Source: Agromyces hippuratus
GTDB lineage: Bacteria; Actinomycetota; Actinomycetes; Actinomycetales; Microbacteriaceae
Assembly: GCF_013410355.1 (NCBI RefSeq)
Contig: NZ_JACCFI010000001.1
Span: 1,798,001-1,862,000 of the forward strand
Direction: 5' to 3'
Length of the DNA stretch: 64,000 bases
The notes under the pieces were generated by a model. The model saw only the letters and a program-made list of their open reading frames with translations, made no database searches and was not told where the DNA came from. Position numbers and translations under genes: made by a program. This document shows positions 19,156 to 27,780 of the stretch, piece after piece. Position 1 is the first letter of the stretch, and the number at the start of each line of letters is the position of its first letter.

Positions 19156-19464
19156 TCAGAGCTTGATCTCGATGTTGACGTCGGCCGGCAGGTCGAGTCG
19201 CATGAGCGAGTCGACGGCCTTGGGCGTCGGGTCCACGATGTCGATGAGACGCTTGTGGGTGCGCATCTCGAAGTGCTCGCGGCTGTCCTTGTACTTGTGG
19301 GGCGATCGGATGACGCACACCACGTTCTTCTCCGTCGGAAGCGGCACGGGGCCGACGACCGTGGCGCCCGCGCGGGTCACCGTGTCGACGATCTTGCGCG
19401 CCGAGGTGTCGATGACCTCGTGGTCATACGACTTCAGTCGAATGCGGATCTTCTGTCCCGCCAT
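19156..19464 (-). CDS. rpsJ: 30S ribosomal protein S10
   Basis: The 102-residue S10 (also NusE, a transcription antitermination partner) starts MAGQKIRIRLKSYDHEVIDT. An in-frame TTG seven codons upstream exists, but the family length and the alignment of the N-terminus favour the ATG at 19464. The loop region LPTEKNVVCVIRSPHKYKDS is conserved. First gene of the S10 operon; its promoter must lie in the ~500-base divergent gap toward the OsmC gene. Confidence 0.98.
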   Translation of the reverse strand: MAGQKIRIRLKSYDHEVIDTSARKIVDTVTRAGATVVGPVPLPTEKNVVCVIRSPHKYKDSREHFEMRTHKRLIDIVDPTPKAVDSLMRLDLPADVNIEIKL

Positions 19465-19966
19465 TGCTGACTCTCTCTCTGTCAAGGCGTCTTACCCCTT
19501 CCGAGGGCATCGGACGCCGCGTAGCTACTCCGTGTGAAGCACCACTGTTCTTCTGTCAAAGGCCGGTGATCGAGCCTGTCGAAACCACCCGCCCGGATCA
19601 ACCGGGGCGGTGCTCTCGACACGCTCGACCTTCGAGCCCGCCGACGCGCACGCAGACATGGTCGCCCATGGCGTTGTGAGTGTCGGTTTGTCTGTTCTCC
19701 TGCCTGCGGCCTAACCTGACCCCTGCGTGAGCCCCGTTGGAACGGGGCGAACCGGGTGGTTATGCACTGCCTGACAGTGATCCGATCAGCGCGCACGAGT
19801 GCACGCGTTCGAAATGTTGAACTCAACGAGTTTGCCACAATGAGTGCCTTCATGCAACCCGGGCGTGTCGCGCCCGTCCGGTTCACAGGGATGTCGCAGA
19901 CGAGCACGCTCCGGCCCCGCGACATCCGTGATGGAATCGACGTGACGACCAAGTCTGGAGGCGTAC
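19465..19966. other. divergent intergenic region, rpsJ and OsmC-family gene
   Basis: I see no gene in these ~500 bases. It contains a long hairpin (19568-19630, listed separately), an 18-base inverted repeat at 19731-19748 (GCCCCGTT, 2-base spacer, AACGGGGC) and a short inverted repeat GTTGA-AC-TCAAC near 19817-19828. Promoters for both flanking operons should be here, but no hexamer pair is good enough for me to place one. Confidence 0.6.
19568..19630. repeat. REP-like nested inverted repeat
   Basis: Outer arms around 19568-19589 (GATCGAGCCTGTCGAAACCACC) and 19609-19630 match with a few mismatches. Inner arms CCGCCCGG / CCGGGGCGG continue the stem around ATCAA. The core TCGAGCCTGTCGA resembles a palindrome I associate with Microbacteriaceae intergenic regions. 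It lies between two divergent genes, so it is not a simple terminator. Confidence 0.6.
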
Positions 19967-20416
19967 ATGACCGAGCACGCGCATCAGGTGAGCGACCGGA
20001 TCGGACCGGGCAGCGTCTCGGTCAGTCGCACCGGCGAACGCACGTTCGAGGGCATGAACGAGCGCGGGTCGACGGTGCGCATCGGTCCGGCGGAGGCCGA
20101 GGGGCACTTCACTCCCGGCGAACTGCTCAAGCTCGCCCTCGCGGGCTGCGCCGGCATGAGTGCCGACCGGGTCGTCGCTCGGCGTCTCGGCGACGACTTC
20201 GCGATGACGGTGTGGGCGCACGGCACCTCCGACCACGAGAACCGCTACTCCCATGTCGACGAGGAACTGCTGCTCGACCTCTCGGCGCTCGACGAGCCCG
20301 AGCGCTCGAAGCTCATCGACCTCATGGTCAAGGCGATCGACCGGTCCTGCACGGTGGCGCGCAGCGTGCACGGCAGCATCGAACTCGAGACGACGATCGA
20401 CGGCACGCCCGTCTGA
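19967..20416 (+). CDS. OsmC/Ohr-family peroxiredoxin-like protein
   Basis: The 149-residue protein has the OsmC fold with two redox cysteines: Cys61 in LALAGCAGMSADRV, at the start of the central helix, and Cys128 in IDRSCTVARS. OsmC-family proteins reduce organic hydroperoxides using lipoyl or dithiol donors. The ATG is preceded by GGAGG. It stands alone on the plus strand, ending 6 bases before the convergent acyltransferase. Ohr and OsmC subfamilies cannot be separated with confidence; the CAGM motif favours OsmC. Confidence 0.88.
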   Translation: MTEHAHQVSDRIGPGSVSVSRTGERTFEGMNERGSTVRIGPAEAEGHFTPGELLKLALAGCAGMSADRVVARRLGDDFAMTVWAHGTSDHENRYSHVDEELLLDLSALDEPERSKLIDLMVKAIDRSCTVARSVHGSIELETTIDGTPV

Positions 20417-20422
20417 GGCCGC

Positions 20423-21637
20423 TCAGTCGCGATCGCTGCGCGAGCACGCGACGTTGCGTTCGGCCGCGACGCCCGGCGCCACCACCCCGGCTCCGACGAC
20501 GAGGGCGATCACGGCGCCGGTGGCGCCGAGCACGACCGCCGGCCGTGCGCGCAGGCCGTGCGACGGTGTGCGGAACGGGTCTTCGATGTACCGCTTCGAG
20601 AGGCCGGCGACGACGAACGAGAACGCCACGAGCAGGACCATCAGCCACGGTGGACTCGGCATGCCGGTGAGGTACGGCACGAACATGAAGATCGGCCAGT
20701 GCCAGAGGTAGAGCGAGTACGAGACGTCGCCCATCCACTGCACGGGCGAGAGCGCGGCGAGCCGCGCCGGCGACCAGGAGAGCTGCGGCATGCCCGCCCA
20801 GATCACGGCGAGCGTGCCGACCACCGGCGCGAGCACGATCGCACCGGGGAAGATGTCGGGCGATCGGAACGTCACGATCGGCACGATGATGACCACGAGT
20901 CCGACGAGCGACACGGCGGCACGCAGGCGCTCGTGGCCGCGAAGCGGGGTCGCGGCGACCAGTGCGAGCAGCCCGCCGACGCCGAACTCCCACATGCGCG
21001 TGAACGTCGAGAAGTAGGCGATGGCCGGGTTCTGCACGGTCAGCACGATGCAGTGCACGAACGACGCCGCGGTGACCGCGCCGAGCAGGAGCAGGAGCAC
21101 CCGACGCGAACCGACTCCCCTGCGCGCGGCGAACCAGATGCCGACGATCAGCAGCAGCGGCCAGATGAGGTAGAACTGCTCCTCGACCGAGAGCGACCAG
21201 AAATGCTGCACGGGCGTCGACTCGAGATCGGCCCGCCGCGGGATCTGGGAGTCGACCGCGAGCTGCCAGTTCTCGTAGTAGAGCGCGCTCGCGACGATCT
21301 CCCTGAACCACGACCGCCACTCCCGCTGGGGCACGAGCGCGATCGTGAGCACCGAGACCACGGCGAGCACCGTCACGGCGGCCGGCAGGATCCGGCGGGC
21401 CCGCCGGAGGTAGAAGGTGCGGAGCGTGATGCGCCCGCGCTGTTCCGCGTCGCGCAGCAGGAGCCCGGTGATCAGGAAACCCGAGACGACGAAGAACACG
21501 TCGACGCCCATGTATCCGGCCGGTGCGACGGCGGGCCACCCGTGGTGGAGCACGACCGCTCCGACGGCGAGCGCCCGTAGAGCCTGAATCTCAGGGCGAA
21601 CCGTCGATCGAACGAATGGCGTGGGGGAAGCTGCCAT
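20423..21637 (-). CDS. acyltransferase-3 (OafA/YrhL-type) membrane protein
   Basis: The 404-residue protein has about ten hydrophobic helices and the family motifs RPEIQALRALAVGAVVLHHG (first helix, catalytic His), YMGVDVFFVVSGFLITGLLL, QHFWSLSVEEQFYLIWPLLL and WMGDVSYSLYLWHWP. Such proteins acetylate or acylate peptidoglycan, polysaccharides or lipids on the cell surface. The SGNH domain often fused at the C-terminus is missing. I chose the ATG at 21637; the frame is open 19 codons further but that part is not family-like. It lies just beyond the tuf terminator. Confidence 0.88.
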   Translation of the reverse strand: MAASPTPFVRSTVRPEIQALRALAVGAVVLHHGWPAVAPAGYMGVDVFFVVSGFLITGLLLRDAEQRGRITLRTFYLRRARRILPAAVTVLAVVSVLTIALVPQREWRSWFREIVASALYYENWQLAVDSQIPRRADLESTPVQHFWSLSVEEQFYLIWPLLLIVGIWFAARRGVGSRRVLLLLLGAVTAASFVHCIVLTVQNPAIAYFSTFTRMWEFGVGGLLALVAATPLRGHERLRAAVSLVGLVVIIVPIVTFRSPDIFPGAIVLAPVVGTLAVIWAGMPQLSWSPARLAALSPVQWMGDVSYSLYLWHWPIFMFVPYLTGMPSPPWLMVLLVAFSFVVAGLSKRYIEDPFRTPSHGLRARPAVVLGATGAVIALVVGAGVVAPGVAAERNVACSRSDRD

Positions 21638-21698
21638 CCGTTCCAGCGTAGAACCGTCTACCCGCCGGCGGAAGAGGAGGGTTCCCGGGTACACGAAA

Positions 21699-21724
21699 GG
21701 GGCCGGGCCCGAAGGCCCGACCCC
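21699..21724 (-). terminator. terminator after tuf
   Basis: An 11-bp stem (21699-21709 with 21714-21724, one G-U pair on the transcript) around a four-base CGAA/TTCG loop, followed on the minus strand by TTT. It lies about 22 bases past the tuf stop. Confidence 0.85.
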
Positions 21725-21746
21725 TGTCGGCGATCAGTAGGTGAAC

Positions 21747-22940
21747 CTACTTGACGATCTTGGTGACCGTACCGGCACCCACGGTGCGTCCACCCTCACG
21801 GATGGCGAAGCCGAGGCCCTCTTCCATGGCGATGGGCTGGATCAGCTCAACCGTCATGTCGGTGGTGTCGCCGGGCATGACCATCTCGGTGCCCTCGGGC
21901 AGCGTGATGACGCCGGTGACGTCGGTGGTGCGGAAGTAGAACTGCGGACGGTAGTTCGCGTAGAACGGGTTGTGACGCCCGCCTTCCTCCTTGGAGAGGA
22001 TGTACGCGGTGCCCTCGAAGTTCGTGTGCGGGGTGACCGAGCCGGGTGCGACGACGACCTGGCCGCGCTCCACGTCTTCGCGCTTGGTGCCGCGAAGGAG
22101 CAGACCGCAGTTCTCGCCGGCCCATGCCTCGTCGAGCTGCTTGTGGAACATCTCGATACCGGTGACCGTGGTCTTCTGCGTCGGGCGGATGCCGACGATC
22201 TCGACCTCGGAGTTGATCTTCAGCGTGCCACGCTCGGCGCGGCCCGTGACGACGGTTCCACGACCGGTGATCGTGAAGACGTCCTCGACCGGCATGAGGA
22301 AGGGCTTGTCCTTGTCGCGCACGGGGTCGGGGATCGACTCGTCGACGGCGTTCATGAGGTCGAGGACCGACTGGACCCACTTCTCGTCGCCCTCGAGCGC
22401 CTTGAGGCCCGAGACCTGCACGACGGGAGCGTTGTCGCCGTCGAAGCCCTGGCTCGAGAGCAGCTCGCGAACCTCGAGCTCGACGAGCTCGAGGATCTCC
22501 TCGTCGTCGACCATGTCGGACTTGTTGAGCGCGACGAGCAGGTACGGCACGCCGACCTGCTTGGCGAGCAGCACGTGCTCGCGCGTCTGCGCCATCGGGC
22601 CGTCGGTCGCCGCGACCACGAGGATCGCGCCGTCCATCTGAGCCGCACCGGTGATCATGTTCTTGATGTAGTCGGCGTGACCCGGGGCGTCGACGTGCGC
22701 GTAGTGGCGCTTCGGCGTCTCGTACTCGACGTGCGAGATGTTGATCGTGATGCCGCGCTGGCGCTCTTCGGGAGCGGAGTCGATCGACGCGAAGTCGCGC
22801 TGCACGTTGGTGGCCGACGGGTACTTGTCGGCGAGCACCTTCGAGATCGCTGCGGTGAGCGTGGTCTTGCCGTGGTCGACGTGACCGATCGTTCCGATGT
22901 TGACGTGCGGCTTGGTCCGCTCGAACTTGGCCTTAGCCAC
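21747..22940 (-). CDS. tuf: translation elongation factor EF-Tu
   Basis: The 397-residue GTPase delivers aminoacyl-tRNA to the ribosome. It has the P-loop GTIGHVDHGKTTLTAAI, the switch region RGITINISHVEYET, the DAPGHADY motif and NKSD, then the two beta-barrel domains ending GRTVGAGTVTKIVK. It starts at GTG with GAGGAGG upstream. A 112-base gap to fusA includes a small CGAACC/GGTTCG hairpin (23026-23041). No kirromycin-resistance oddity is obvious. Confidence 0.99.
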   Translation of the reverse strand: MAKAKFERTKPHVNIGTIGHVDHGKTTLTAAISKVLADKYPSATNVQRDFASIDSAPEERQRGITINISHVEYETPKRHYAHVDAPGHADYIKNMITGAAQMDGAILVVAATDGPMAQTREHVLLAKQVGVPYLLVALNKSDMVDDEEILELVELEVRELLSSQGFDGDNAPVVQVSGLKALEGDEKWVQSVLDLMNAVDESIPDPVRDKDKPFLMPVEDVFTITGRGTVVTGRAERGTLKINSEVEIVGIRPTQKTTVTGIEMFHKQLDEAWAGENCGLLLRGTKREDVERGQVVVAPGSVTPHTNFEGTAYILSKEEGGRHNPFYANYRPQFYFRTTDVTGVITLPEGTEMVMPGDTTDMTVELIQPIAMEEGLGFAIREGGRTVGAGTVTKIVK

Positions 22941-23052
22941 TGTGGGTCCTCCTCAGGACTCGTGTAGATCCGCCGGGCGCTGGATTGCGACCGGAGGTCT
23001 ACGGGGGTTGTGTTGATATGTTACGCGAACCGGAAGGTTCGTGCGTATCGGA

Positions 23053-25167
23053 CTATTCGCCCTTGTTCTTCTGGACGATCTCGTCGGCCACAGCCTTCGG
23101 GACCTCCGCGTAGCTCTGGAACTCCATCGAGTACACCGCGCGACCAGAGGTCTTCGACCGAAGGTCGCCGATGTAACCGAACATCTCCGAGAGCGGGACG
23201 TGCGCACGCACGACCTTCACGCCTGCGGCATCCTCCATGGACTGGATCTGACCGCGACGCGAGTTCAGGTCGCCGATGACGTCGCCCATGTACTCCTCAG
23301 GAGTACGGACCTCGACGGACATCAGCGGTTCGAGCAGGACGGGGTTCGCCTTGCGAGCGGCTTCCTTGAAGCCCATCGAGCCGGCGATCTTGAACGCCAT
23401 CTCCGAGGAGTCGACGTCGTGGGCGGCACCGTCGAGGATCGACGCCTTGACGCCGACCATCGGGTATCCGGCGAGGATGCCGTACTGCATGGCATCGCGG
23501 AAACCGGCATCGATCGAGGGAATGTACTCGCGCGGGATGCGGCCACCGGTGACCTTGTTCTCGAACTCGTAGATCTTGTCGCCTTCGATCTCGAGCGGCT
23601 CGATCGCGAACTGGATCTTCGCGAACTGGCCGGAACCACCGGTCTGCTTCTTGTGGGTGTAGTCGTGCTTCTCGACCGCGCGCTTGATCGTCTCGCGGTA
23701 CGCGACCTGGGGCTTGCCCACGTTGGCCTCGACGTTGAACTCGCGCTTCATGCGGTCGACCAGGATGTCGAGGTGGAGCTCGCCCATGCCCTTGATGACC
23801 GTCTGACCGGTCTCCTGGTTCTGCTCGGTGCGGAAGGTCGGGTCCTCTTCGGCGAGCTTCTGGATCGCCGTGCCGAGCTTCTCCTGGTCGGCCTTGGTCT
23901 TCGGCTCGATGGCGACCTCGATGACGGGCTCGGGGAAGGTCATCGACTCGAGGACGACCTGGTTGTTCGGGTCGCAGAGGGTGTCACCGGTGGTGGTGTC
24001 CTTCAGGCCGATCACCGCGTAGATGTTGCCGGCGGTCACCGAGTCGATCGGGATCTCCTTGTTGGCGTGCATCTGGAAGATCTTGCCGATGCGCTCCTTC
24101 TTGCCCTTGGTCGAGTTGACGACCTGGGCGCCGCTGTCGAGGCGACCGGAGTAGACGCGCACGTAGGTGAGGCGACCGAAGAACGGGTGCACCGCGACCT
24201 TGAACGCGAGGGCCGTGAACGGCTCCGACGCGTCGGCGTGACGCATGACGATCTTCTCTTCGTCACGAGCGTCGTGCGCCTCGATGGCGGGCACGTCGAG
24301 CGGCGACGGAAGGTAGTCGATGACGGCGTCGAGCATGGGCTGCACGCCGCGGTTCTTGAACGCCGAACCGCAGAGCACGGGGTAGATCTCGGAGTTGACG
24401 GTGAGCTTGCGGATCGCGGCCTTGATCTCGGCCACGGTCAGCTCTTCGCCGCCGAAGTACTTCTCCATCAGCGCGTCGTCGGTCTCGGCGACGACCTCGA
24501 GCAGCGCGGTGCGGTACTCGGCGGCCTTGTCGACGAGGTCGGCGGGGATCTCCTCGATGGCGTACTCGGCGCCCATCTTGACGTCACCCTTGGCATCGCC
24601 GCGCCACGTGAGCGCACGCATCTCGACCAGGTCGACGACGCCCTCGAATGCGGACTCCGAACCGATCGGGAGCTGCAGCACGAGGGGCTTCGCGCCGAGG
24701 CGGCTGATGATGGTGTCGACCGTGAAGTAGAAGTCGGCGCCGAGCTTGTCCATCTTGTTGACGAAGCAGATGCGCGGGACGTCGTACTTGTCGGCCTGAC
24801 GCCAGACGGTCTCGGACTGGGGCTCGACGCCCTCCTTGCCGTCGAAGACGGCGACCGCGCCATCGAGCACGCGGAGCGAACGCTCGACCTCGACCGTGAA
24901 GTCCACGTGGCCGGGGGTGTCGATGATGTTGATCTGGTTCTTGTTCCAGTAGCAGGTCACGGCGGCAGACGTGATCGTGATGCCGCGTTCCTTCTCCTGC
25001 TCCATCCAGTCGGTCGTCGAGGCGCCGTCGTGGGTCTCGCCGATCTTGTGGTTGACGCCCGTGTAGAACAGGATGCGCTCGGTCGTGGTGGTCTTGCCGG
25101 CATCGATGTGCGCCATGATGCCGATGTTGCGGACCTTGTTCAGGTCGGTGAGCACGTCTTGTGCCAC
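23053..25167 (-). CDS. fusA: translation elongation factor EF-G
   Basis: The 704-residue translocase has the G domain (GIMAHIDAGKTTTTERILFY, DTPGHVDFTVEVERSLRVLD, VNKMD) and the later domains with GMGELHLDILVDRMKREFNV. It starts at GTG with GGAGG upstream. It follows rpsG after a 143-base gap carrying a 60-bp tandem duplication. Confidence 0.99.
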   Translation of the reverse strand: MAQDVLTDLNKVRNIGIMAHIDAGKTTTTERILFYTGVNHKIGETHDGASTTDWMEQEKERGITITSAAVTCYWNKNQINIIDTPGHVDFTVEVERSLRVLDGAVAVFDGKEGVEPQSETVWRQADKYDVPRICFVNKMDKLGADFYFTVDTIISRLGAKPLVLQLPIGSESAFEGVVDLVEMRALTWRGDAKGDVKMGAEYAIEEIPADLVDKAAEYRTALLEVVAETDDALMEKYFGGEELTVAEIKAAIRKLTVNSEIYPVLCGSAFKNRGVQPMLDAVIDYLPSPLDVPAIEAHDARDEEKIVMRHADASEPFTALAFKVAVHPFFGRLTYVRVYSGRLDSGAQVVNSTKGKKERIGKIFQMHANKEIPIDSVTAGNIYAVIGLKDTTTGDTLCDPNNQVVLESMTFPEPVIEVAIEPKTKADQEKLGTAIQKLAEEDPTFRTEQNQETGQTVIKGMGELHLDILVDRMKREFNVEANVGKPQVAYRETIKRAVEKHDYTHKKQTGGSGQFAKIQFAIEPLEIEGDKIYEFENKVTGGRIPREYIPSIDAGFRDAMQYGILAGYPMVGVKASILDGAAHDVDSSEMAFKIAGSMGFKEAARKANPVLLEPLMSVEVRTPEEYMGDVIGDLNSRRGQIQSMEDAAGVKVVRAHVPLSEMFGYIGDLRSKTSGRAVYSMEFQSYAEVPKAVADEIVQKNKGE

Positions 25168-25207
25168 GGGGGTTCCTCCGGAGATTCAGGAAGGGAAAGG
25201 GAGTGGG

Positions 25208-25328
25208 AGCGGATGCCGCGAGCCGAGGCCCGCGACATCCGCTCTGCCTGCTACCAGCGGTAGTGGGCCCGACGGATGCCAGCCGCGGGGGAAGGCATCC
25301 GCTCTGCCTGCTACCAGCGGTAGTGGGC
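25208..25328. repeat. 60-bp tandem duplication covering the rpsG 3' end, with two hairpins
   Basis: A 33-bp segment at 25236-25268 recurs exactly at 25296-25328, 60 bases away. The second copy includes the last codons and stop of rpsG (AHYRW-stop); the first is a non-functional duplicate of that end. Each is accompanied by a GGATGCC...GGCATCC-type inverted repeat (25208-25243 with one wobble pair, 25273-25301 with 8-base arms). Confidence 0.9.
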
Positions 25329-25781
25329 GAAGGCGCGGTTCGACTCGGCCATCTTGTGGGTGTCTTCGCGGCGCTTGACCGCGGCACCCAGGCCGTTCGA
25401 GGCGTCGAGGATCTCGTTGGTGAGACGCTCGGTCATCGTCTTCTCGCGACGAGCCTTGGCGTAGCTGGTGAGCCAGCGGAGGGCCAGGGTGTTGGCGCGG
25501 TGGGGCTTGACCTCGACGGGGACCTGGTAGGTCGAGCCGCCGACGCGGCGCGAACGCACCTCGAGGGTCGGGCGCACGTTGTCGAGCGCCTTCTTCAGGG
25601 TGGCGACGGCATCCTGGCCGTTCTTCTCGGCGACGTTCGAGAGCGCTTCGTAGACGATGCGCTGCGCGAGGTCCTTCTTGCCGTCGACGAGGATCTTGTT
25701 GACGAGCTGGCTGACGACGGGCGACCCGTAGACGGGGTCGGCGACGACGGGGCGCTTCGGAGCGGGTCCCTTACGAGGCAT
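25311..25781 (-). CDS. rpsG: 30S ribosomal protein S7
   Basis: The 156-residue S7 organises the 30S head and the E site. It begins MPRKGPAPKRPVVADPVYGS and ends HKMAESNRAFAHYRW. Its ATG overlaps the rpsL stop by one base (TAATG). The extreme 3' end is duplicated immediately downstream. Confidence 0.99.
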   Translation of the reverse strand: MPRKGPAPKRPVVADPVYGSPVVSQLVNKILVDGKKDLAQRIVYEALSNVAEKNGQDAVATLKKALDNVRPTLEVRSRRVGGSTYQVPVEVKPHRANTLALRWLTSYAKARREKTMTERLTNEILDASNGLGAAVKRREDTHKMAESNRAFAHYRW

Positions 25782-26155
25782 TACTTCTTCTCCATCTTCG
25801 CGCCGTACTTGCTGCGGCCCTGCTTGCGGTTCTTCACGGCCTGCGTGTCGAGCGCGCCGCGGACGATCTTGTAGCGCACACCGGGGAGGTCCTTGACACG
25901 ACCACCGCGGATGAGCACCATCGAGTGCTCCTGGAGGTTGTGGCCCTCACCGGGGATGTAGGCGGTGACCTCGGTGCCGTTGGAGAGCTTCACACGAGCG
26001 ACCTTGCGGAGCGCGGAGTTCGGCTTCTTCGGGGTGGTGGTGTACACACGCGTGCACACGCCGCGCTGCTGGGGGTTCGCCTTCAGGGCGGGAGCCTTGG
26101 TCTTGGTGACCTTCGGCGAGCGGCCCTTGCGGACCAACTGCTGAATGGTTGGCAC
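25781..26155 (-). CDS. rpsL: 30S ribosomal protein S12
   Basis: From the GTG at 26155 the product is 124 residues (PTIQQLVRKGRSPKVTKTKA), the normal length; upstream codons are not S12-like. GGAGAAG precedes the start. The decoding-centre residues are wild type for streptomycin sensitivity: Lys in TTTPKKPNSALRK and Lys in GGRVKDLPGVRYK. First gene of the str operon. Confidence 0.98.
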   Translation of the reverse strand: MPTIQQLVRKGRSPKVTKTKAPALKANPQQRGVCTRVYTTTPKKPNSALRKVARVKLSNGTEVTAYIPGEGHNLQEHSMVLIRGGRVKDLPGVRYKIVRGALDTQAVKNRKQGRSKYGAKMEKK

Positions 26156-26356
26156 TGCTTCTCCTTGTTGGTGCTGCACGGTGACAGCGTTTGATGGAAT
26201 TCACATCACGACCCACCGGCACCGCAGAGTTGCAGCGCCTTGGTTGATGGGTATGCCGTGGGGGCGAATAGCCCGATGCGTGCACATGATCTCGGCCCGT
26301 TTCGCTCCGGTCTTACCGGCACGATTCGAGCGCGCGACAACGCGCACACCCGATCA

Positions 26357-26385
26357 ATGGTAATGCGCCGTCACCTCGCGGTCAA
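26357..26385 (-). promoter_or_regulatory. sigma70-type promoter of the str operon
   Basis: Reading the minus strand, TTGACC (26380-26385) and TACCAT (26357-26362) are separated by 17 bases. This gives a predicted start near 26350 and a leader of about 195 bases before rpsL. The rest of the 26156-26428 gap shows no gene. Confidence 0.65.
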
Positions 26386-26428
26386 ATGGCGACGGATGCG
26401 GCGGGGCCGCCGACTCCCCCGCAGCCCG

Positions 26429-27076
26429 TCAGCTCGGCCATCCGGGCGAGTCGAGTTCGCGGTCGAGATCGGCGAGCAGGTCTTCGATCTGCGGCTCGAC
26501 GAGGCGCTCGACCGCGTTGCCGATGCGGTAGCGGTGCTGGGCGAGCTCGACGCAGATGCGGCGGCCGAGCTGCTTGGCGAAGTCGTCGGCGAGGCGAACC
26601 TCCTCGCGGAGCGCCTCCTTCTCCTGGGGCGTGAACGGGCGCGGTGCCGGTTCGGCGGCTTCGGCCGCGGCATCCGCTTCGAGTCCTGACAGCGTGAAGA
26701 GGAACGGCTGGTCGGGAACGGGCTCGGGGTCGACGTCGAGGCCCAGGAACTCGGGCTCGAGGCCCTCACCGGCACGGTACGGACGGCGCGCCTTGCGTTC
26801 CTCTGCGAGCCGGATCTCGCGGTGCAGCATCGGCAGGTTGCGTGCGGTGTAGTCGTCGACCGCGAGGTCGATGACCCCCTTCATGCGCATCGAGAACGCG
26901 TGCTGCACCGGATGCGGCACGTCGACGTCGAGGCCGGCGGCAGCGAGGATCGGCGAGCCGAAGCACCGGGTGCAGAGTCGCACGCGGGCGCGATGCGTCC
27001 CGGGTCGCCACCGGGGCAGCCATGCCAGCCACCGGTCGACCTCGTGACTCACGCGCGCCTCGATCGAACCCTGCAT
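26429..27076 (-). CDS. conserved protein of unknown function
   Basis: The 215-residue soluble protein has a basic Trp-rich N-terminus (DRWLAWLPRWRPGTHRARVR), then LCTRCFGSPILAAAGLDVDV, a middle region with acidic and Pro-rich linkers, and a charged C-terminal helix. Two Cys three apart could bind a metal but no partner pair is visible. I recognise no family. No ribosome-binding site precedes the ATG. A TATCGT -10-like box ends 7 bases before it, so the mRNA may be leaderless; an in-frame GTG lies three codons upstream. Confidence 0.65.
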   Translation of the reverse strand: MQGSIEARVSHEVDRWLAWLPRWRPGTHRARVRLCTRCFGSPILAAAGLDVDVPHPVQHAFSMRMKGVIDLAVDDYTARNLPMLHREIRLAEERKARRPYRAGEGLEPEFLGLDVDPEPVPDQPFLFTLSGLEADAAAEAAEPAPRPFTPQEKEALREEVRLADDFAKQLGRRICVELAQHRYRIGNAVERLVEPQIEDLLADLDRELDSPGWPS

Positions 27077-27145
27077 CAGGTTCACGATACTGCCGCCGCG
27101 CAGTCCGCGTCACAGATCGGCGAGCGGATGGCGCGGCGCGGGGCG

Positions 27146-27625
27146 TCACTCGTCTTCGTCGCGCTCCCACGGCCACTTCGGGCGCTCCATGCCGGAGTCG
27201 CGACCACGCGCCACGAGCACGGCGAAGGCCGCGGTCACCGCGGCGAGCGCGGGAATGAGCAGACCGAACCAGCCGATTCCGAATCCGAGGCCGAACAGCA
27301 GCGCGGCGAGCAGGGTGCTGCCCTCGCTCGCGAGGGCGAAGCCGCCGACCGAGAAGACGACGAAGACGAGCCACGTCCAGACCGCGGAGAACAGGACGCT
27401 CGACCAGATGCGGTCGGGACGCCGGAGCGTGACGGCGAGCGTGAGCAGCAGTGCGATGACGGATGCGCCGATCGCCGCCGGTGCCACGAAGAGCCCCGCC
27501 TCGGGGTCGACGACCACCTCGACGCCCGTGAAGAGGCTCACGAACCCGTACGCGCAGACGACGAGGGCGAGATCGAGCGCCGCGGCGAAGGCGGCGACGA
27601 TCCAGGCCGTACGGCGTGGGTCCAT
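27146..27625 (-). CDS. small four-helix membrane protein, unknown function
   Basis: The 159-residue product MDPRRTAWIVAAFAAALDLA... has four hydrophobic segments (about residues 8-30, 46-64, 76-98 and 105-130) and a short charged cytoplasmic end rich in Arg, Trp and Asp. The frame stays open for 110 codons upstream, but those are Arg-rich shadow sequence. The start at 27625 fits the hydrophobic profile. A TACGCT box just upstream suggests a leaderless transcript. Function unknown. Confidence 0.65.
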   Translation of the reverse strand: MDPRRTAWIVAAFAAALDLALVVCAYGFVSLFTGVEVVVDPEAGLFVAPAAIGASVIALLLTLAVTLRRPDRIWSSVLFSAVWTWLVFVVFSVGGFALASEGSTLLAALLFGLGFGIGWFGLLIPALAAVTAAFAVLVARGRDSGMERPKWPWERDEDE

Positions 27626-27780
27626 GCCATCGAGCGTACGCCGCGCGCGGATGACCGTGGCTCGCCGGGTTCGTCTCGGCCGGCCGGACCGACCGATCCC
27701 CCGCCGTCGATGGAGCCGGGGGCCGCCGATCGAGAGGACCATCGATGTCGACCTCGACCACATCGCGAGCGGGAAGGGTG

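Noticed and set aside
19465..19966. tRNA or small RNA gene in the rpsJ upstream gap
   Set aside because: The stems present do not form a cloverleaf and no anticodon arm is recognisable; only inverted repeats are supported.
20423..21637. SGNH-type acyltransferase fusion
   Set aside because: The protein ends shortly after the last helix; no GDS or SGNH hydrolase motif follows.
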